The notes: generated by a model not told the origin, from the sequence alone. Numbered from the stretch's first letter, positions 36,550-49,109 are shown. The stretch: 64,000 nucleotides of DNA from Nymphalis io (GCF_905147045.1 NC_065891.1:13525001-13589000); one strand, 5' to 3'. A program made the numbers and translations.

Positions 36550-37719
36550 ACGACAGTTAGTCTGCCAAGCCCGCCTGTGACCTTTGTGACGTCACATCCG
36601 ACTATCAAGTGGGGATAAAATTTATTCAGCGGCATAATTCTAGATATATGTGTTATGATAAATTTGAATACTTTAAAAGCTTCAAAAGAAAAATAAATCT
36701 TTATGAATAAAAACAATGATAAAATATAAATAAATTAGATTAAAACAAGATCACTCGTTTCGATATGCACTGAAAGTTGCAAGATTAGTTAAGACTTGAA
36801 ATCTCACACATGAATCGTCTGTTAATATTAAGTCTATACCCGCAGTCACGTGCCATATTGGCTGGATGAACGTCACGTCTGCCTGACGTCGCCGGCCAAC
36901 TTTCTTGATTATCAACACGTGGCATGAATCTCGACGAATCGCGCTAATCATAAGGCGCCTCTTCAGCTCAGTTGATTGGACACCCGCTTGCTCTTCATGC
37001 TGTGATGTGATTTATGATTAGGTACCGATCTTGGATTATGTGATTACTACACACGTGAGTTGTTTTCTATAGATATTATTATTATTTTTTTAATATTTAT
37101 TTATATATAATTAAACTGTAAATATGTTGTAATAATGTATACTAATAAAAAATTAAATCTTCAATTTACGCTTTAAATAAACAATATTGTATATGTCGCA
37201 TAATTCAATTACTTCAGAAGGTATTGTATATAGTTTAAACGGTAAAATAGTTAAATTTAAGAGACTATTACTCTATAAAATTTAAAATATATGTAATCTG
37301 TTTATTAATTTTTTTGTAAATTTGATATTTTATTTTATTTTTATTGCATTTTTCTTTTAAATTACTTAATTTTTCAATTAATTATATTGTAGCTAAATTT
37401 ATTATCAATATTATTATCAAGGTTGCAGTGCAATATTAATTCGCAATTTCCGTTCGCATAGTTTTGGATTGTAGATTTGTGAAATTGTATTGTTCAATTA
37501 TTTGTTGTTCGTATTTAGTTGTAAACTATTTTGTGAACGATAAATAAATATCAAATAATATTAAAAATATTTAATACTAATTAAATTGAGATAGCACCAA
37601 ATTGGAGCTATAATAAAACCACCACAGAAAAAAAGATCTAAATTGTTTCATACGCAAAAAAAAATATCCGAACAGACGTAACACAATCGCAGTCGGTTAA
37701 AAAAATTAGTTTTTTTTTT
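36550..37719. other. no gene recognised
   Basis: A patch at 36835-36960 contains two CACGTG E-boxes (36846-36851 and, inside 'acacgtggc', 36916-36921 approximately) and GC-rich blocks; the rest is AT-rich. No gene identified. Confidence 0.35.
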
Positions 37720-37800
37720 ATTACTCCAAACCTTCTCCTCAAAATGATGAGGAGACCTTAGCCCAGCAGTGAGATATTAACAGGCTTTTGCTATTACTGT
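37720..37800 (+). mobile_element. SINE family A, 3' fragment
   Basis: 'ctccaaaccttctcctcaaa' through 'ttagcccagcagtgaga' and 'ttaacaggct'; 5' truncated. Confidence 0.7.
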
Positions 37801-38825
37801 ATTAGAAATTTCTTGGTAATCTTGATCCCATGCAAATTGATTTAGTCTTTCCAATAATACAACACATATTATAATTGAAACGACAATAGTAAATGTTATA
37901 TCGGCCGCCTAGCGATGTAAGTCGCAGTTTCGATCTCTCGGGCTACTGTCGTCCATATTCCTGACACAAGTTTTACGCTTAATTGGAGGGTACATAGAAA
38001 TATTAGTAATACTATAAAATCGAGCATTTTTTAAAAAAATATATATATATATATGTTCATAAATAAAGTTAGTTAGTAAAAATGGTTCTAAAATCCACAA
38101 ATTAAGGTTTAAATGTTTTAAAACGCGATATCCACTTCAGTGATTTCATGTTAGTGTTATTTACTTTCGCGCACATTCCCTCAAGAACACTTAAAACTTT
38201 TTATCTCCATTTAAAACGAGCAAGTTACTGTCGCGTACAAACCTCGCTAAGTCGGTGTTACGCCCCTCTGTAAATCAAAAAGTATTTACCGAATAATTTG
38301 ACTCGCTAATGCGTCGTCATAAACTGACTTTGTTAATAGCGTTTCGGGTCAAAACATAGCCGAATAAAGACAGCCGTTAATGATTCTCGTTTCGTCAAAC
38401 TTATTTACTTTTATTTTCTCTTTATAAGAAACCTTTTAGTGTATTTTTTTTTATTAATGGATTTTAAAGTAATGCTACGTTTTATTGATGGGTATATGAA
38501 AAAATTTATCCGAGTCCATATTATTATCATATTTTAAATTAACAGTAGTACCTTTAAATGTACTCAACATTACAGTGCAACGTTCGATATGCAACGTTTC
38601 GGACGCTTTTACCAAAATTTTCTTTACTGTCACGTGTACATTAATATATTATATTTAAAAATTAAGTTAATTTAACAAAAGCTGTTTCGTTCTTGTTTAT
38701 TCCCAAGATTTTTTTTTTGCTAAATAAAAATTAAAAATGACTTGTAAATCACGATCCAAAATATAATGGGATGGAGCAGTCAATGACAAGAGTATTCTTT
38801 TTATTTATTTAAAATTAGTGCGCGA
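37801..38825. other. no gene recognised
   Basis: AT-rich; a short (TA)n run at about 38039-38053. Confidence 0.4.
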
Positions 38826-39009
38826 ACTGGCAAATGGGGCACGTGGTAACCACCGCCTATAAACATTAGCATTGTAAGAAGTATTAATCATCCCTTAAGT
38901 TGTCAACCTTGGCGCCACTAACCTTGAGAACTAAGATGTTTAATTCAACTGGGTCATTTCTCCTCGAAACCAGAACACAACAATACTAAGCATTGCTATT
39001 TGGCGGTAT
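38826..39009 (-). mobile_element. family B, old truncated copy
   Basis: 'tggcaaatggggcacgtggt', 'cattagcattgtaagaagta' and 'accagaacacaacaatacta' follow reversed family B order; it ends before the 5' terminus. Confidence 0.6.
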
Positions 39010-39124
39010 GAAGTTGTATTATATTAATGTAAGATTTCACTCGAAAATAAGACAAAGTTAAAAAAATCATGCCCCAGAACTATAATTTTATTACCAGTAT
39101 TATACCAACACTGCCTTCCTGCCT

Positions 39125-39462
39125 TGACTGCCTCGTTGGTCTAGTGGCTTGATCTAAGGCGTCAGACCCGGAGGTCCTGGGTTCGATTCCCAGGTTGGGC
39201 CAATAATAAAAATTATTGGGTTTTTCTATCAGAAAATTCTCAGTAGCAGCCCGGAGTCTAGAAGTTGGAAGTATGTACACTCGTGCCTCGGAAAGCACGT
39301 AAAGCCGTTGTTTCTGCGCCTGAACTCTTTCCGGTCGTTTTGGATTGCCGTCCCATCGGATTATGAGACTTAGGGAGCTATAATATCTCCTGGGTTGTGG
39401 GCTTATCACTCTTGAGATTGGCCGCCGTGGCCGAAATCGGTCTGGAGGACATTATTATTATT
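39125..39462 (+). mobile_element. SINE family C, full length
   Basis: From 'ttgactgcctcgttggtcta' to 'ctggaggacattattattat', with a well preserved head including the B box 'gggttcgattccc'. This is the best full-length family C copy; the minus-strand 109-residue frame is its shadow. Confidence 0.85.
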
Positions 39463-39775
39463 ATACCAACATCAAGACATTGCACAAATTATAAAGCAAT
39501 CAGTTTATTTTGACCGGTTTAAAATTCAATTACCCGATATAAAAACAGATTTCGCGGTAAACGGGAGCGAATCGAAGTGATGTTAAAATCTAAATTAAGA
39601 CATAATTTATTGAAGTAGGATTACAATTTTTCATCCTAATTTTACAAAGTAATAAATGTTGATTCCACCGAGAAGAATCGGCAAAAACTAGTAACTTTTT
39701 CAACACTACAATAACAAAATAAGGTCATTCAACTACAATTAAATTCATTACATCCTGCCTAATAAACAACAACTA

Positions 39776-40051
39776 CTGGTGGTAGAGCTTTGTGCAAGCT
39801 CTTCCGGGTAGGTACCACCCACTCATCAGGTATTCTACCGCAAAACAGCAGTACTTGGTATTGTTGTGTTCCGGTTTGAAGGGTGAGTGAGCCAGTGTAA
39901 TTACAGGCACAAGGGACATAACATCTTAGTTCCCAAAGTTGTGATGTAAGCGATGGTTAACATTTCTTACAATGCCAATATCTATGAGCGTTGGTGACCA
40001 CTTAGTATCAGGTGGCATATGCTCGTCCGCCTTCCTATTCTATAAAAAAAA
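39776..40051 (+). mobile_element. SINE-like family B, full length with poly(A)
   Basis: Starts 'actggtggtagagctttgtg', ends 'cttcctattctata' plus A9. Confidence 0.85.
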
Positions 40052-41112
40052 AACTAAACTCCACGCTTTTCTTTCATCTATATACATAATCTTCTATTGA
40101 GTAATATGCCTTATTTATTTACAAAAAAAATATTTATCCGCAAATTTATGAAATATTTGTGGAATTTTGATCAAAGAAAGTAATAAATAAAGGGAAGGAT
40201 TTATTGACCGTGTGGAATCTAATCCAAAATCCTCGTACAACAATTAATTATCACCTAACATAATATATTTTTTTACTTTTTCAATTAATAGTACCTAACT
40301 AACTCTCTAATACTATCTACTTATGCTGTCTGTACACGCATTGCGAAATATAGTCTAGTTTTATTTTAGTATAACGTATTGCTTACTGACTGGAATAAAT
40401 TTAGTGCCAAGTTAATAAATATATAAGTATCGTTTGTCATTTTCGAGTATTACATTTCTTGTCCTTAACTACATACTTAATTTAGTTTTAACAAAACAAA
40501 TAAGCGTATAAAGGCGGGCGCCCTCGTGGCCCTAGTTAGCATATTACAAGATATCGTAATAATTGCATCAAGCCGTTAGCGCTTCTGGCCCAGACGCAAA
40601 TTTGCATGACTAATGAACGACCCAGACTCCACTCTGTTTTTTGTATAGACAAGCTAGCGATGAGTAAACTGAATTAATTTTATGTTTTGCATTCTAAGGT
40701 TTGAAGCTCACATTTGGAATCGCGAGGTTGAATATCGTTTACTCGTGTGCTTATTTTTGTATATTTTTATGTAAATTATATTTCACCAATTAATATTTAA
40801 CTTTATTAAACTAATTATATTATACAATAAACATTAATATTATCAATCAAACACATAATGCCTCATAATTATGGATTTGCTGTCTAACCGCAAATATGAG
40901 AATGAAATAGTGTGCGCTAGTTTGTGCACACTTGTGCACCATAATTCTGCACAGATAGCTTATCTACCGTGGGGCTTGCCGATATCATCATTCATCCATC
41001 ATGAACATATAATACGTTAGCCGACGGATGATAATCATGTGTATTTTTTATTTACAATAACACTCATACTTTTATAGGACAGCAACACAAAATATTATAT
41101 GAATTATTTATT
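40052..41112. other. no gene recognised
   Basis: AT-rich. A GC-richer patch at 40510-40640 contains an octamer-like ATTTGCAT (40600-40607); no gene identified. Confidence 0.35.
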
Positions 41113-41323
41113 AGTTTTTTTTTGTTTTACCTGATGGTAAGTAGTCACCAGCGGCCATAGAAATTGGCATTGTAAAAAATTTTAAATAAGATGTTATGTC
41201 CCTTGTGCCTTACATTACACTGGCTCACACATCCTTCAAACCGAAACACAAAAATACAAAGATAGAATATCTGATGAGTGGGTGGTACCTACAGACGAGC
41301 TTGCACAAAGCCCTACCACCAAT
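41113..41323 (-). mobile_element. family B, internally deleted
   Basis: T-rich end, 'acctgatggtaagtagtcac', then a direct jump to 'taagatgttatgtccctt' and the 5' end 'cacaaagccctaccacca'. A central block of about 50 bp is missing. Confidence 0.7.
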
Positions 41324-41689
41324 AAAATTATATTATAATGTTCTTTAATTAATTGTAACTTTAATCCTTGTATGAAGTGTGAATAAATTGAAAAAATAAT
41401 CAATTGGTTTAGTATATTAACTTTAGAATTTTAATTAAAACGAAATATTAAAAAACAACCGAGTAAACGAAATACACACATTACTTTTTAATAAGTATTG
41501 TGACAACAAACACACTTGTACACTTCACAAATCTAACGGACAAACAGCGTTTACTCGTACAAAAGCCGAAAAGCAAGTGAGCTCGTCGTTATTGCTATTT
41601 ATAACTTCGGGAGGTAGATTTGACAGCTCGAAGGGGGTGCATCTTACATTATCTATTTGTATATTGTATGGTGTCAGTCGAGAAGACTG
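41324..41689. other. no gene recognised
   Basis: AT-rich spacer, becoming GC-richer after about 41560. Confidence 0.4.
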
Positions 41690-41760
41690 GCAACACTGGC
41701 GCACCGGGCTATAAAAGAACCCCTCTCGCCATTATGGGCATCTTGCTCCTGAAGCTTGGA
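41690..41760 (+). promoter_or_regulatory. possible TATA-box promoter or solo-LTR promoter
   Basis: TATAAAAG at 41710-41717 lies in a GC-rich context ('gcaccgggc' before, 'aacccctctcgcc' after), followed by pyrimidine-rich sequence with no coding start. This resembles an RNA polymerase II core promoter, as in an LTR. No paired LTR or primer-binding site was found, so an isolated LTR remnant is one option and chance another. Confidence 0.28.
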
Positions 41761-41919
41761 ACTCTAATTTCTCCCGCCTAAGCTGTGTCGTAGTGGTATA
41801 TTTCTCTATTAATGTTAAACAGTCATTTTCCGTCACTAATTTAATTCCTTTGTTTCTTTATTCAACTTTTCATTTCCGTTATTCTTAAATCTACTTCTGG
41901 TTTCTAATGGTTAATTAAC

Positions 41920-42110
41920 CGACTGACTGATTGACTTATCAACGCCCAGCTCAAACTACTGCGGCTAGCACCATGAAAATTTGCATACGGGTTCATTTAA
42001 AGCAGTAGGTTAGCAATGAAAAAAATGTTTTTTAGTTTAACCCTTATGGAATTTAATTATTTTGAATTATGACGTGAGCGCAGCCGAAGTAAAGCGCCAG
42101 TTATTATATA
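41920..42110 (+). repeat. Helitron-like/Lep repeat fragment
   Basis: 'gactgattgacttatcaacg', 'ccagctcaaact' and 'atgaaaatttgcata' resemble a common lepidopteran non-autonomous repeat whose body reads 'acttatcaacgcacagctca'. The 3' CTAGT-type end is not present. Confidence 0.4.
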
Positions 42111-42421
42111 AATCAGGTAGAGAGGTATTAAGTAAATAATAATATACTATATATAAATTAATTTCTATTTTAATACAAATCTTGTGCGAAGTTCCCGACA
42201 AACAAACATTCGAATGCACGAATGCTTACGTTTATAATATTACTAACTGTATATGAATATTTATAAGTCTTCAGTCTACTGTAGTACTATTACGTAAGTT
42301 TAGTCAGATTACTACACATTTTCTTTATAAAATAATATACAAGGTACGCAGAATCCGTTATTATATGATAAATTGAATATGAATGTATTGTAGTTAGGAT
42401 CCTTGAAGTAAAAAGTAAAGT

Positions 42422-42697
42422 AATGGCCTCTGTGTGTCCCACAACTGGGCCAAGGCCTCCTCCCATTTCGAAAAGAAACTTCGGTGCTTATTCCACCACG
42501 CTATTACCATGCTTGTTAGTGGATGCGCATAGGTCAGTTTTTTTTCTTACCGACGCAGGTTTCCCGCCAAGGTTTACCGCCAAGCACCAGATGAATTATA
42601 AGCATAAATTAAGCACTCGAACACTTAGTTGTGCTTGCCTGAGCTTGAACCCGGAGTCTTCGGTTCACATATTCCAACCACTGGGCCATCTCGACCG
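42422..42697 (-). mobile_element. SINE family A, divergent subfamily copy
   Basis: Reversed element from 'atggcctctgtgtgtcccac' to 'ccactgggccatctcgacc'. It has consistent differences from the other copies ('gtgtgtcccacaactgggcc', 'gcacttaagtg' variants), suggesting a separate subfamily. The plus-strand 93-residue open frame is a shadow. Confidence 0.72.
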
Positions 42698-42714
42698 TAA
42701 CTAATATTATAATT

Positions 42715-42880
42715 GCAAAAGTGAGTGTTTGTTTCTTACGCTTTCAAGACTTAATTATTCAACCGATCATGATGAAATTTTACATACACTTTGTCATTGG
42801 AACAGAAAAGGACGTACGGTACAAGACCCCCACCCCCTAATATGCGTGCGATGTCGCGGTCGAAAGCTAATAAATAAAAT
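42715..42880 (+). repeat. Helitron-like/Lep repeat fragment
   Basis: 'gtttgtttcttacgctttc' and 'gatgaaattttacataca' followed by 'ggaacagaaaaggacgta' and 'gcgatgtcgcggtcgaaagc' match the layout of a widespread lepidopteran repeat; truncated at the 3' end. Confidence 0.4.
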
Positions 42881-43236
42881 AATTTATTATTTTGACAGCG
42901 TTAATTATTTAAATTAAATTAAAATCGATCCCCTCACTCTTAATATAGTTAGTGTATCAAAAACGATTACCTTTGAAGCAAACCCTCCTTTGACCTTTGT
43001 AATTTACCGCCTTTAAGTTCATGGGTAGTATAAATTCTGTTATCCGCAAAGTTATTCGACGAAGGAATATAACAAATTGAATTATTTCTGAACTCCCTCA
43101 TAACTAATAGTTGACGAAGATTTTGTTTCGGTTTATGTTTGCTTCGTAGTCTATAAAATTAGTCTTTCATTCATTCATTTTAGATCAGGGGTCAATTTTA
43201 TTTAGTCATATTAAATAATTTTTCAAAATATTATGT
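42881..43236. other. no gene recognised
   Basis: AT-rich spacer. Confidence 0.4.
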
Positions 43237-43571
43237 GATGTACTCCTGATCGATTTCGGCGGCAAGTCTAGAGAGAGATTAGCCAACTTTGCGGGACATA
43301 TTATAGTGCGCAAACACAGGTGCACTCTTTATTCTCTCACTCTAATAATCCGATGGGACGGCAACCCGACACGACCGAAAAGAGTTCAGGCACAGTACCG
43401 ACGGCTTTCCGAGGCACGGGAGTTTACACATTTAAACTTCCAGACTACGGGCTGCTAGTGATAATTTTTGACAGAAAACCTCAACTTTTTACTGGCCCGT
43501 CTTGGGATTTGAACCTAGGACCACGGGATCTGCGACCTTTTATCTAGCCACTAGACCAACGAGGCAGTCAT
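43237..43571 (-). mobile_element. SINE family C, full length
   Basis: Reversed copy from 'ctcctgatcgatttcgg' to 'gaccaacgaggcagtca', moderately diverged. Confidence 0.8.
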
Positions 43572-43923
43572 ATAATAATATTATATCGTAATATTAGATT
43601 TGCTAATTCCAACTATAAGTTGCCTCAATAAGTTTTGTTCGTGATTTAACTCAGTATTTCCTTATAATTACATTTCATAGAAATACAAGATGAAAAACTG
43701 AAAAATTAAAAAAAGGCATTAAGGTATTCATTTTGCTCCAAACTTTTCTTTAAGACTTTCATGTAAACTTTAAGTGAAGTATTTAATTAATAAACTGTGT
43801 TTTTATACAAAAGTTTATCCTCAGCAGTTTCAGACACCATGGGGCTTATTATACTCTTTAAAATTATATAGTGATTTTTATTTAAAAAAAAAATGAACAT
43901 CTTTATATATATGTATATTAACA
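43572..43923. other. no gene recognised
   Basis: AT-rich spacer between two family C copies. Confidence 0.4.
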
Positions 43924-44255
43924 TGTTGACTGCCTCGTTGGTCTAGTGGCTTGATGTAAGTCTGCAGAGCCGGAGGTCCTGGGTTCAATTCCCAGGTCGG
44001 GCCAATAAAAAGTTATCGGGTTTTTCTGTCAGAAAATTCTCAGTAGCAGCCCGGAAAGCACGTAAAGCCGTTGGTTCTGTGCCTAAACTCTTCCGGTCAT
44101 GCCGGATTGCCGTCCCATCGGATTATGAGAGTTAGGGAATAGAGAGTGCACCTGTGTTTGCGCACACACTTGTACACTGTAATATCTCCTGCGCAGTTGG
44201 CTAATTTCTTTTAAGATTGGCCACCATGGCAGAAATCAGTCTGGAGGACATTATT
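43924..44255 (+). mobile_element. SINE family C, internal deletion
   Basis: Begins 'ttgactgcctcgttggtcta' and ends 'ctggaggacattattatatt'. About 30 bp between 'cagcccgga' and 'aagcacgtaaag' is absent relative to 39125-39462. Confidence 0.82.
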
Positions 44256-44358
44256 ATATTAACACGATACTCTTAATAAAACTTTATTACAAAAATTTTC
44301 TCTAAAGTCAAATTTAAACAAAGCTATACGTCCGTGACTAGGTCTTCTAACTCTATAT

Positions 44359-44361
44359 AAG

Positions 44362-44442
<81 letters not shown>

Positions 44443-44450
44443 ATTTACTT
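44359..44450. repeat. (TA)n microsatellite inside an inverted repeat
   Basis: About 65 bp of alternating AT is bounded by exact inverted arms 'aagtaaatat' (44359-44368) and 'atatttactt' (44441-44450). Similarity continues outward (ctctat / gtagag). Confidence 0.9.
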
Positions 44451-46484
44451 ATGGGTAGAGAGACACGAGAGTGATCATATAGGAGTTTTTTTAATAGAAC
44501 GACTATTTTATAATAACTCTATTTAAAGGATAATAAATTGCATCGAAAAAGGAGAACAATGACACATTCTTGGCATTTTTATAAAAGAGATCAAACAATA
44601 ACAATCTTAGGACAAAATTAAGATTTTAAACAGCAACGTTAGATCGCCGGTTATCAATTATGAACAAAAAAAAACATGCAAACAAAAAATGCAAACTAAA
44701 ACCACAATATTCAATTGAAATTCAACTCGACTTGCCTCTATATACGTTACAAAAACATGAAACTCACGCATATCATGTCATTAGTATAAATATACAGCGG
44801 GTGAACTGCGTAGCAAAGTCACATAAGCTAAAATGTTATTTGTTTATATGTAATATCTCCTTATACATATATAAGGGAACTATGTACAGTCATTTTTATA
44901 ATATTATATAAAATTTAAAAAAAATACACATCACAAATTGATAGCAAAAACACGACGTCTAAAAGATTATTCTGTGGCATTCTACCCAAGATGCTGGCAC
45001 TATTGCCAATAATAATAATATAATACAATAACGTAATAATAATATTACAGTTTAATTCGTTTGTAAGATTAATGTTCATTTATTGATGTAGTAGTTTTTT
45101 TAAGTTAAATATACAAAAAAGTGTCCCTATTCATTAATATAGATAGATTATTATATATATGATGCCTATAAATAATTCAAGATGCATAAGATGCACAGAA
45201 ATCCAATAAAGTTGAAGTAAGAATTGTCATTTCGAGGAGTCGAATGAAATTTCGTTTCAAACAATCCACGCAATTAGCTTAATGACGTTTATTGAAATAC
45301 TTTGCAGAACTCCGACGGAAGTTTTACGAATAATATGAATGAGATTAAGAAATCAGTGAGTTCATCGATTTAATTAAATTTTCGATGGCTAATCAATCAA
45401 AACTTGAGTGCTCGGTTGTAACTTGGAAATTATGCACGAATAATCGGGTATAATGTTAGTTTGTTAAAGCTGAGACGAAAGGCCTCGTTACGAGAAATGT
45501 CAATGGTAATGTAATTCGAATTTCAAATAACATGAAAAAATATATATACTGTGATACTTCCTAATGTGCCAAATTTGTCACCTATGCATTAAAGGTTAGA
45601 TTATACGACTGTAATATCATAGTGACTCTTTTTTGGAGTAATGTATATAAAAGGTTCCAGGCTTGCTGATTCATACATAGAAAATTTAAAACGATTAAAA
45701 AATATGGCTTCTTATATTTCGCTTATTTCTCAACGTCAAAATGTCAAGGTGTTTTTGGCAAATGGCATTAAAAGATGTTTAAGAGTAAGCAAAAAGATTA
45801 AAAAAAACACAAAAAAGAATGAAAATTAAACTGTCTTTGGAAATAAGAGAAAATATACTAAAAAGTGAGCGAATAGGAATTTATATTAATTTTATATTTA
45901 TATTAAATCGTGTAGTTGGAACAAAGGGTGTATTAATACCCTCAGGCACTTTATACTGGTCAAACTTTAGGTTAATCATAAATTCATGACGGCGGTACTG
46001 CTACTATAAAAATATTTTTATAACTAGGAAAAACTACAGCGTTTCTCTTAGTATTGATACAAATAGATCTAGTCGTTTCTTAATAAATGATGTACAAACA
46101 AAGAATTAAAAAAAACTTACGCGTCGTTCATATAACCTTCTTAATTTTTTTTTAAACCTTGTAGGTCCATTTTAAAAAATCTAACTAAGAGGTTTCCAAG
46201 CTTAAATTTGTTACTTCTATATCTAAGCAGCGTTGTCTCGTTTGTGTTTTCTACAAATAGTGGAAAAGATTTAAAAAAACATCCCATGTTATATTTTTAA
46301 ATTCGCTACCAGCCATCCCGGCTACCATCTTCATTTGGGTAGTCTGAAACAAGACACGCGTGGAGAATAGAATTAACGCTTCTCAATTCATATGTATAGA
46401 AAGAACTGACAACTGAAAGGGAATTTTGACAAGCGTAATCATCAAACTACATGAATTAGCGTCGATAAATCGATACATCTAAAC
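44451..46484. other. no gene recognised
   Basis: AT-rich. Frames at 44660-44911 and 45641-45829 (+) are Lys/Asn-rich, without motif, and are not supported as genes. Confidence 0.4.
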
Positions 46485-46640
46485 TATGGAATGCTTTGCC
46501 CGAGTCCGTATTTCAGGTACAATATTGTTGGCAAATCCAGAGTAAACAGGTTTCTTGTAGGCAAGCGTGCTACATCTTAGACCGTGTCGATGCTTAACAT
46601 CAGGCAAGTCAACGGTCAAACGCTGGCCAATTAACTGTAA
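46485..46640 (+). mobile_element. Jockey-like LINE C-terminus
   Basis: The plus strand reads KLWNALPESVF, then after frame breaks VNRFLVGKRAT and a 3'UTR with 'taacatcaggcaagtcaacg'. Same family as 32950-33150. Confidence 0.55.
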
Positions 46641-46806
46641 AAAAAAACATCATTTTTCGCGCATTTCATCGGAGTCTCCGGGATCGTGTCTATATGAAGC
46701 AACCGCAACGTGCTGTGCTCCGCTCGTAGCTCGGCGCAGCTTACCTCAGAGCGTGAAAGTGATCTCACGGTGGTACGGCACCAGATGTCCCGGCCGCCGT
46801 CCTCCT
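46641..46806. other. GC-rich tract of unknown nature
   Basis: GC-rich relative to its surroundings; stops occur in all frames at intervals too short for an exon of more than about 20 codons. It follows directly on the LINE 3' end, so it is probably another degraded element. Not identified. Confidence 0.3.
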
Positions 46807-48221
46807 AAATAAATACACTAAATATAACACAACTTACAAAACAAGTGGAAAGTGAATCGTTATTGAGTGTGATGAATTTAACTTAATATTGACCATGCTA
46901 ATGAAATAAATATTATATAATAAATTTATAAACTATACCTCATGATGCTTACTCAAAAATAATTCCGATTTATTATCAACAGCAAATTTAACACGGAAAT
47001 AATGTAATTAAAATTGCGAACAACAAACGCATTGTAATAATTTTGCTTCTGTAGCTTTTGTGGTCTTGTAAATAAACAATGTCGGAGGAAAAGCCACAGA
47101 ACGGACAAATGGTGAAGTCGAAACGGTAGGAATATATAGCAGAGATAATGTAGCCACTGCAATATGAATGATGCGTCCAATTCGGCTTTTTAAGGTTCCA
47201 CGTGACCTGTGTTAAAACTGTTGGGCTAATTCGGTTATTGAGTAACTTAAAACTTAACAGCTAACAAAGGGCTTAGTCTTCAGTAAAAGGAACATTTTAT
47301 ATTAAAAAAATGTATTTTTCTTTGTGTTAAAAAATGTAATCTTATTTTGATGTAAAACACTTATTGGCCTCGGGAGGTACTACCGACAAGTATAGTATAT
47401 ACTTGCTTTAATACATTATCATTATTATTATAAGAAATATATTATAGAATATAAATTTATTGTTTTTATTTGATTATAGATACGATTTTTCATATCTGCC
47501 AGTCGTTTCGAGACACATTTTTTATTTGTTTTTTTTTTTGGTTTTTATTTTTTTATTTTATTGCATATCAATTCTTTACCAAGCAGCGAACTCAAGCTTA
47601 ACAGACAACTCAAGTAAGGATCAATATAAATAAAAGTACACTAGCTAAGTAGGCTTCAGGTATTTTTATATTAGGCGCGATCAGGTCATATGCTGAGTGA
47701 CGAACAATTTGGATATAAAAACACAAATAGTTATATTAAATTAAATGTTTACACTTAGCTAGTTTATATTTCCTTTATATTTTTGTGGTTTTTTAATTAT
47801 TGTCTGTTTCCCCAGTAAACAATTGTTTCTTTCTATTTCGTTTATGAAGCACACACAGAAAAAATATGGTCAAAATAAAAACTGCTACGGAACTTTACGT
47901 TTAAATTTCGAACTCTCAAATTTGTGAGTATATTTTTTATCAAAAGCGCAAACACCGTCGCGTGTTCACTTCAACGGGGTCGAAACGATAGCATGTTGAC
48001 AGTGCTAGTTTCATTAAAAAATTCTAAACATCTACGTGAATACTATTTGAAAGCAATAAAAATTAAACCCAAAAAGCAGTCCTATCAAAGATGTGTATGA
48101 AATAGTATATTTAAATGCTTGTAAACCAATTATAAACTCACACAACATTTTTAAATCAGTTGTACAAAAAGTGTAGTAATTGAATAAATTATTAAATTAT
48201 CATTATAAGATGAAATACAGT
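46807..48221. other. no gene recognised
   Basis: AT-rich. A 16-codon ATG frame at 47079-47126 is discussed as a finding; nothing else is seen. Confidence 0.4.
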
Positions 48222-48300
48222 AAATGGTCTAATGTCTAGAACACGTGAATCTTAAACGAAGATCATAAGTTCAAATGTTCATGTAATGAATTTGTTAATA
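48222..48300 (+). mobile_element. SINE family A, degraded head
   Basis: 'aatggtctaatgtctagaac', 'acgtgaatcttaa', 'gatcataagttcaaat' and 'ttcatgtaatgaatttgtt' trace the family A 5' half. Confidence 0.5.
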
Positions 48301-48810
48301 ACACAAACACACACATACAAACATTTTATTAATTATTGTCTTCTTTTTGTTCTTTATTCTACTATACCTTTAAAACTATTCACTATAAAAATTTATAAAT
48401 GTTTTACATGGTACATTTCGCGTAGTGCTCTAATCAAGTTATCGATGAATTGTCGAGGAATTGCTGGCTGTGATATTACAATTTTACCTATGTTACTTAT
48501 GAAAAAATTCTAGATTTAGCTAAAAGTGCAAACTAAAATTATGTACATGTCTCTTCATAATATAATGTATAAGCAAATGCATATATTAAAACTTGAAAAA
48601 ATTAATTAAAATAAAAGGAAAGGAAGTCATGGATAAAATTCAATAATAATATTATATTTCTGGCGGCGATAAGAGTACGAGTTAATGACACGATCTTTCT
48701 TAATAACTATATATCGTATGTTCTCAGATGGCGTTCAAAGCAATAACAATGATTGTTTCTTTTTGCATTTTGGTACTTTGCAGAAATGCAAACTATATTA
48801 TATCTATTAT
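48301..48810. other. no gene recognised
   Basis: AT-rich spacer. Confidence 0.4.
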
Positions 48811-49109
48811 ACTGGTGGTAGGGCTTTGTGCAAGCTCGTCTGGGTAGGTACCACCCACTCATCAGATATTCTACCGCAAAACAGCAATACTTGATATTGT
48901 TGTGTTCCGGTTTGAAGGGTGAGTGAGCCAGTGTAATTACAGGCACAAGGGACATAAAATCTTAGTTCCCAAGGTTGGTGGCGCATTGGCTATAAGCGAT
49001 AGTTGACATTTCTTACAATGCCAATGTCTAAGGGTGTTTGGTGACCACTTACCATCAGGTGGCCCATATGCTCGTCCACCTTCCTATTCTATAAAAAAAA
49101 AAAAAAAAT
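48811..49109 (+). mobile_element. SINE-like family B, best full-length copy
   Basis: Full element from 'actggtggtagggctttgtg' to 'cttcctattctata' plus a 16-17-base A-run (49093-49109). Order of blocks: 'ggtaggtaccacccactcat', 'attctaccgcaaaacagca', 'gttccggtttgaagggtgag', 'agttcccaaggttggtggcg' and 'cttaccatcaggtggcccat'. It has no open frame of its own. 'ggtttgaaggg' is a weak B box resemblance, so promoter class is unclear. The long A-run suggests recent activity. Confidence 0.85.

Noticed and set aside
36498..36716. 72-codon minus frame with GLGLARLDLAWLDLA
   Set aside because: Its C-terminus is the translation of the AGCCA pentamer repeat.
36957..37050. tRNA-like 'cttcagctcagttgattgga' stretch
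   Set aside because: Box A-like only; no B box at the proper distance and no cloverleaf. Possibly a SINE head scrap but not supportable.
39080..39409. 109-codon minus frame
   Set aside because: Antisense reading of a family C SINE.
42423..42704. 93-codon + frame starting MASVCPTTG
   Set aside because: Entirely inside a reversed family A SINE.
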